From an archaeon (GTDB taxonomy: Archaea; Nanobdellota; Nanobdellia; SCGC-AAA011-G17; GW2011-AR18): DNA of 7,044 nt. Shown here piece after piece: positions 4,065 through 7,044 of the stretch. The stretch is taken from NCBI GenBank assembly GCA_023245385.1, contig JAHFKM010000031.1:1825-8868 (forward strand), in the 5' to 3' direction. The notes beneath the pieces were generated by a model. That model had not been told where the DNA came from and ran no database searches. It saw only the letters and a list, made by a program, of their open reading frames with translations. How positions within the stretch are numbered: position 1 is the first letter of the stretch; each line of letters opens with the position of its first letter. Made by a program: the position numbers and the translations under genes.

Positions 4065-5942
4065 ATGCCGACTCTTAATGAAGCTCAAGAAAAAGCAGTG
4101 AACATACTTAAAGGAAATTTGCTTATCCTAGCGAGCGCGGGAACAGGGAAAACGACAACTATTGTCGAACGCTACTTAAACTTAGTTGATAACAATCATT
4201 GCTCAGCCCATCAGATTATGATGACTACGTTCACCAATAAAGCTGCGAAGGATATGGTTAGTAAGATACAAAGTAGAACTGATAAGATTTCTCCGTATAT
4301 TGGAACGATGCATTCACTTTTTTTAAAAATACTTAGATCACACGCGGAAATAGTTGGTTATAAAAAGAATTTTACTTTAGTCGATGATGATGACAAAACA
4401 AAAATTATAAAAAATTTATTAAAAGAACAGAATATTGATCCAAAAGCGGATCATGTTCATTATTTTCTTATGAATATTACTAAGTTCAAAAATCGTGGAA
4501 TTCTTCCGGAAACTTTGGATCCAACGCTCAGACTTGAAGAACAGACAGGGATTAAAGAGTTTCTTCTTGATGATACGTTGGTGTATATTGATGTTAAACT
4601 TAAGAATCTTGTTCCTTTATTGTATACAAAGTATGATGCTCATCTTAAGAAGAATAATTTGCTTGACTTGGATGATATTTTGCTCTTGATGTATAAACTT
4701 CTTAATAATTATCCAAAGCTAAGGGAGTATTATTCTAATAATTTTAAGTATATTATGGTTGATGAGGCGCAGGATCTTAATTATGTGCAGATGAGTATTC
4801 TGAATCTTTTACAACGTGACAATCTTTGTTTAATTGGTGATGACTGTCAGAATATTTATGAGTGGCGTGGTTCTTCGAATGATTTGGTTTTTAAATTCAA
4901 TGAACATTATAATACGATTGTTTTAAAGGAAAATTACCGTTCGACAGAAAAAATAATTGAAGGGGTTAATAATACTATTGAAGCGATGACTTCTAAGATT
5001 CAAAAACAATTAGTCTGTACTAGAGAAAAGGGAAGTGGGATTAGTATTGAGTCATTTTCTGATTTTGAAGAAGAGACATGTTACCTCACTCAAGAAATCA
5101 AGCGTTTGCTTAGGAAAAATGTTGAGAAAGATAAGATCGCTATTCTTTTTAGAACAAACGCTTTGGGGAAAATTATTGAAAGAGAGTTTTTAAAAAATAA
5201 AATACCTTGCCATCTTTCAAAATCAAGAAACTTTTTCGAAAGGGAAGAGGTCAAAGACTTGCTTTCTTTTTTAAAACTTAAAGCAAATTCTTCTTCCTTA
5301 CTTGATTTTGAACGTGTTGTTTCTTTAATTGAAGGGCTAGGAGCTGTTAAAATTAAAAAAATTCAAGAACTTGCAAAGAAAAATGATTACAGCCCTTTTG
5401 AAATAATTACTTCCAAAGAACTCGCTTTGAACCTCCATATTCGAGACAGAATTTTCAGCTTAAAGAAAGCTTTAGAAAATACTACAAAGAATCCGATAAC
5501 TCTTTTTTTTGAAATTTTTAGGTATAAAGAATATCTTTTGTATAAGTATAAAAGGGATACAAACAAAGCGAATGAGAAAATCAAAAATTTGCAGGTTCTT
5601 GTTGAGCTTTTTGAGGGTCATGATTTTTCTCAAGGGGGTGTTCAAGAATTTTTAGATAGTTTATTAGATTTAGAAAAGAGAGAAAAAGACAAAGATAAAG
5701 TTACACTTAGTACTATTCATAGTGCGAAGGGGCTTGAATGGAATCATGTCTACGTGGCTGCGTGTAACGAAGGAATACTCCCTTATTATCGTGATGAACT
5801 TACTACACTTGTTAGAGATAGCGAACTCAGGCTTTTTTATGTTGCTATTTCAAGAGCTCGAGATTATTTAACACTTACTTTATCAGAAGGAAATGAATGG
5901 AAAGAACTTTATCCTTCTTCGTTTTTGAAGATATTATCTTAA
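4065..5942 (+). CDS. superfamily 1A DNA helicase, UvrD/PcrA/Rep-like
   Basis: This is an ATP-driven 3'-to-5' single-stranded DNA translocase/helicase of repair and replication. All core motifs are present in order: Q motif LNEAQ (4-8), Walker A ASAGTGKT with K29, Ia TFTNKAA, Ib GTMHSLF, Walker B VDEAQD with D233/E234, III GDDCQNIYEWRG (258-269), IV LKENYRS, a VAILFRTN-like strand (reading IAILFRTN), V LSTIHSAKGLEW (about 548-559) and VI FYVAISRAR (about 591-599). At 625 residues it is shorter than bacterial UvrD/PcrA (about 720) and ends soon after motif VI, lacking the C-terminal extension that binds RNA polymerase in PcrA. GDDCQN replaces the common GDDDQS. This family is mainly bacterial, so ancient transfer into the archaeal lineage is likely, though base composition is like the neighbours. 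Its last 9 bases overlap the end of SRP54. Confidence 0.95.
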   Translation: MPTLNEAQEKAVNILKGNLLILASAGTGKTTTIVERYLNLVDNNHCSAHQIMMTTFTNKAAKDMVSKIQSRTDKISPYIGTMHSLFLKILRSHAEIVGYKKNFTLVDDDDKTKIIKNLLKEQNIDPKADHVHYFLMNITKFKNRGILPETLDPTLRLEEQTGIKEFLLDDTLVYIDVKLKNLVPLLYTKYDAHLKKNNLLDLDDILLLMYKLLNNYPKLREYYSNNFKYIMVDEAQDLNYVQMSILNLLQRDNLCLIGDDCQNIYEWRGSSNDLVFKFNEHYNTIVLKENYRSTEKIIEGVNNTIEAMTSKIQKQLVCTREKGSGISIESFSDFEEETCYLTQEIKRLLRKNVEKDKIAILFRTNALGKIIEREFLKNKIPCHLSKSRNFFEREEVKDLLSFLKLKANSSSLLDFERVVSLIEGLGAVKIKKIQELAKKNDYSPFEIITSKELALNLHIRDRIFSLKKALENTTKNPITLFFEIFRYKEYLLYKYKRDTNKANEKIKNLQVLVELFEGHDFSQGGVQEFLDSLLDLEKREKDKDKVTLSTIHSAKGLEWNHVYVAACNEGILPYYRDELTTLVRDSELRLFYVAISRARDYLTLTLSEGNEWKELYPSSFLKILS

Positions 5943-7044
5943 TCCCGGAATCTTCCCAGAAAATTTTTTCATCATTTTTTCTGGATTTTTACCTTTCATC
6001 ATTTTCATCATTTTTTTACTTTGTCTGTATTGTTTTAATAATTCTCTTACTTCTTGGACAGTTGTTCCTGAACCTTTCGCGATTCTTTCAACTCTGTTTC
6101 CGTCTAATAAGTCTGGGTCTTCCAGTTCTTTTTTTGTACACGATTGTAGAATAAACTTCCATTTCTTTAATTTTTCTTCCTGCACATCCAGCATCTCTTT
6201 CGGAATTTTCATATTTCCCATGCCTGGAATTAACTCCACAAGTTTACTTAATGATCCCATTTTAGACATTGAAGACATTTGCTCATACAAATCAATAAAA
6301 TTGAAATCTCCTTTCAAGAACTTCTTACTCATATCTTCCGCATGTTCCTCAGTCATTACTTCTTTCGCTTTTTCTAATAATAATTCTATATCGCCCATTC
6401 CTAAAAGTCTTGAAACAAAACTCTTAGGACTAAACGACTCAAGATCGTCAATTTTTTCTCCAACACCCATAAATACCATTGGAGCATTCGCTGCTGCACA
6501 GGCTGTCAAGGCACCACCCGCTTTCGCAGTGCCATCCATTTTAGTGGCGATTACTCCAGTAATTTTGCAGGAAGTGTGAAATTGTTCTGCTTGTTTTTGT
6601 GCGGTCTGACCGATATCTGCGGAAATAACGAGGAATCGTTCATCAGGGTGTATAAGTTTATTTAAATTTTCTACTTCTTGAATTAAATCCTTGTCAAGCG
6701 CGTGTCTTCCAGCAGTATCAATTAACACAACATCGTATTCTTCAAGGTCATGTTCTCGACTCTTGTAGATTTTTATAGGATCTTTTTCTTTTTTCTCTGT
6801 AAAACAGGCAACGTTAATCTGCTTGGACAACTGTTCGAGTTGTTCCATCGCTGCAGGACGATAGATATCTAAACCTAAAAGAGCGACCTTGTGACCTCTC
6901 TTCATAAAATACTTCGCAAGTTTCGCTGTGGTTGTTGTCTTTCCGCTACCTAGAAGACCAACTAACATAATTTTAAAAGGCTTTTTTGTAATCTCAACTT
7001 TATGACCCTCACCGCCTAAGAATTTGACCAACTCCTCATAAACA
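5934..7044 (-). CDS. srp54: SRP54 signal recognition particle GTPase, N-terminus beyond the window
   Basis: This GTPase subunit of the signal recognition particle binds 7S RNA and signal peptides and delivers ribosomes to the membrane receptor FtsY. The reading frame is open to the right edge, where VYEELVKFLGGE, the end of the N domain, is readable. About 75 N-terminal residues are missing, so the TTG at 7031 is not the true start. The G domain has GLLGSGKTTTTAKLAK (G1), DIYRPAAMEQL, IDTAGRH (G3), TKMDGTAKAGGAL (G4) and GVGEKIDDLESF. After the VSRLLGMGD link, the M domain has a Met-rich MSSMSKMGSLSKLVELIPGMG finger loop and the RNA-binding GSGTTVQEVRELLKQY helix. The tail is Lys/Met-rich (KKMMKMMKGKNPEKMMKK) and ends IPGLR. 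The stop overlaps the end of the convergent helicase gene. Confidence 0.97.
   Translation of the reverse strand, partial: VYEELVKFLGGEGHKVEITKKPFKIMLVGLLGSGKTTTTAKLAKYFMKRGHKVALLGLDIYRPAAMEQLEQLSKQINVACFTEKKEKDPIKIYKSREHDLEEYDVVLIDTAGRHALDKDLIQEVENLNKLIHPDERFLVISADIGQTAQKQAEQFHTSCKITGVIATKMDGTAKAGGALTACAAANAPMVFMGVGEKIDDLESFSPKSFVSRLLGMGDIELLLEKAKEVMTEEHAEDMSKKFLKGDFNFIDLYEQMSSMSKMGSLSKLVELIPGMGNMKIPKEMLDVQEEKLKKWKFILQSCTKKELEDPDLLDGNRVERIAKGSGTTVQEVRELLKQYRQSKKMMKMMKGKNPEKMMKKFSGKIPGLR
5956..5989 (+). terminator. possible hairpin terminator of the helicase gene, inside the end of srp54
   Basis: CCAGAAAA at 5956-5963 and TTTTCTGG at 5977-5984 form a perfect 8-bp inverted repeat, followed by ATTTTT, 14 bases past the helicase stop. 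T-rich tracts in this region fit archaeal termination. The same bases encode the Lys/Met-rich tail of SRP54 on the other strand, so the T richness may come from the protein rather than from termination. Confidence 0.35.

Noticed and set aside
5961..6020. Tandem-like repeats of TCATCATTTT
   Set aside because: They encode the Met/Lys-rich C-terminal tail of SRP54 on the minus strand, so the repetition follows from codon use in the protein.
5897..6154. 85-codon plus-strand frame with a hydrophobic translation
   Set aside because: It overlaps the end of UvrD and the antisense of srp54. The Phe/Ser/Leu-rich content comes from the Lys/Met codons of the SRP54 tail read backwards.
6220..6579. 119-codon open frame on the plus strand opposite srp54
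   Set aside because: It is antisense to the strongly conserved G and M domains of SRP54, has no promoter or ribosome binding site, and its translation resembles no family.
1..7044. CRISPR array, insertion sequence or prophage
   Set aside because: No regularly spaced repeats, transposase or integrase, or terminal inverted repeats are visible.

Overview
The window looks like part of a low-GC archaeal chromosome. The archaeal signs are uS15 in its archaeal/eukaryotic (S13e-like) form, a free-standing Bud32 kinase of the KEOPS complex, an SRP54 GTPase, TATA-box promoters, mRNAs that look leaderless, and tRNA genes without encoded CCA, one of which carries bulge-helix-bulge introns. A small-genome DPANN-type archaeon (Woesearchaeota or Pacearchaeota-like) would fit the compact layout and the bacterial-type UvrD helicase, but that lineage call is inference.

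Layout. On the minus strand, 1317-1772 encodes uS15 and 59-1315 encodes an archaeal RecJ/DHH-family protein whose nuclease motifs have all decayed; the two are spaced for translational coupling. Upstream come a plain tRNA-Gln(CTG) at 1878-1950, an unrecognised 300-residue protein at 2023-2925, and a tRNA-Gln(TTG) at 3013-3164 interrupted by three introns. After about 200 bases without a gene, Bud32 (3369-3986, minus) and a UvrD/PcrA-like helicase (4065-5942, plus) diverge from a 78-base shared promoter region. The helicase ends tail-to-tail with SRP54 (5934-7044, minus), overlapping it by 9 bases; SRP54 runs off the right edge.

How the genes relate. Most of the window is translation-related: a ribosomal protein, both glutamine tRNA isoacceptors, a subunit for t6A modification of tRNA, and the particle that targets ribosomes to the membrane. 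The RecJ-like protein and UvrD belong to DNA replication or repair. The most striking item is the three-intron tRNA-Gln(TTG). Removing 30, 24 and 25 bases gives a 73-nt cloverleaf whose first 26 bases match the neighbouring tRNA-Gln(CTG) at all but one position. Second is the DHH-family protein that has lost every metal-binding motif, which suggests a structural (Cdc45-like) role rather than a nuclease.
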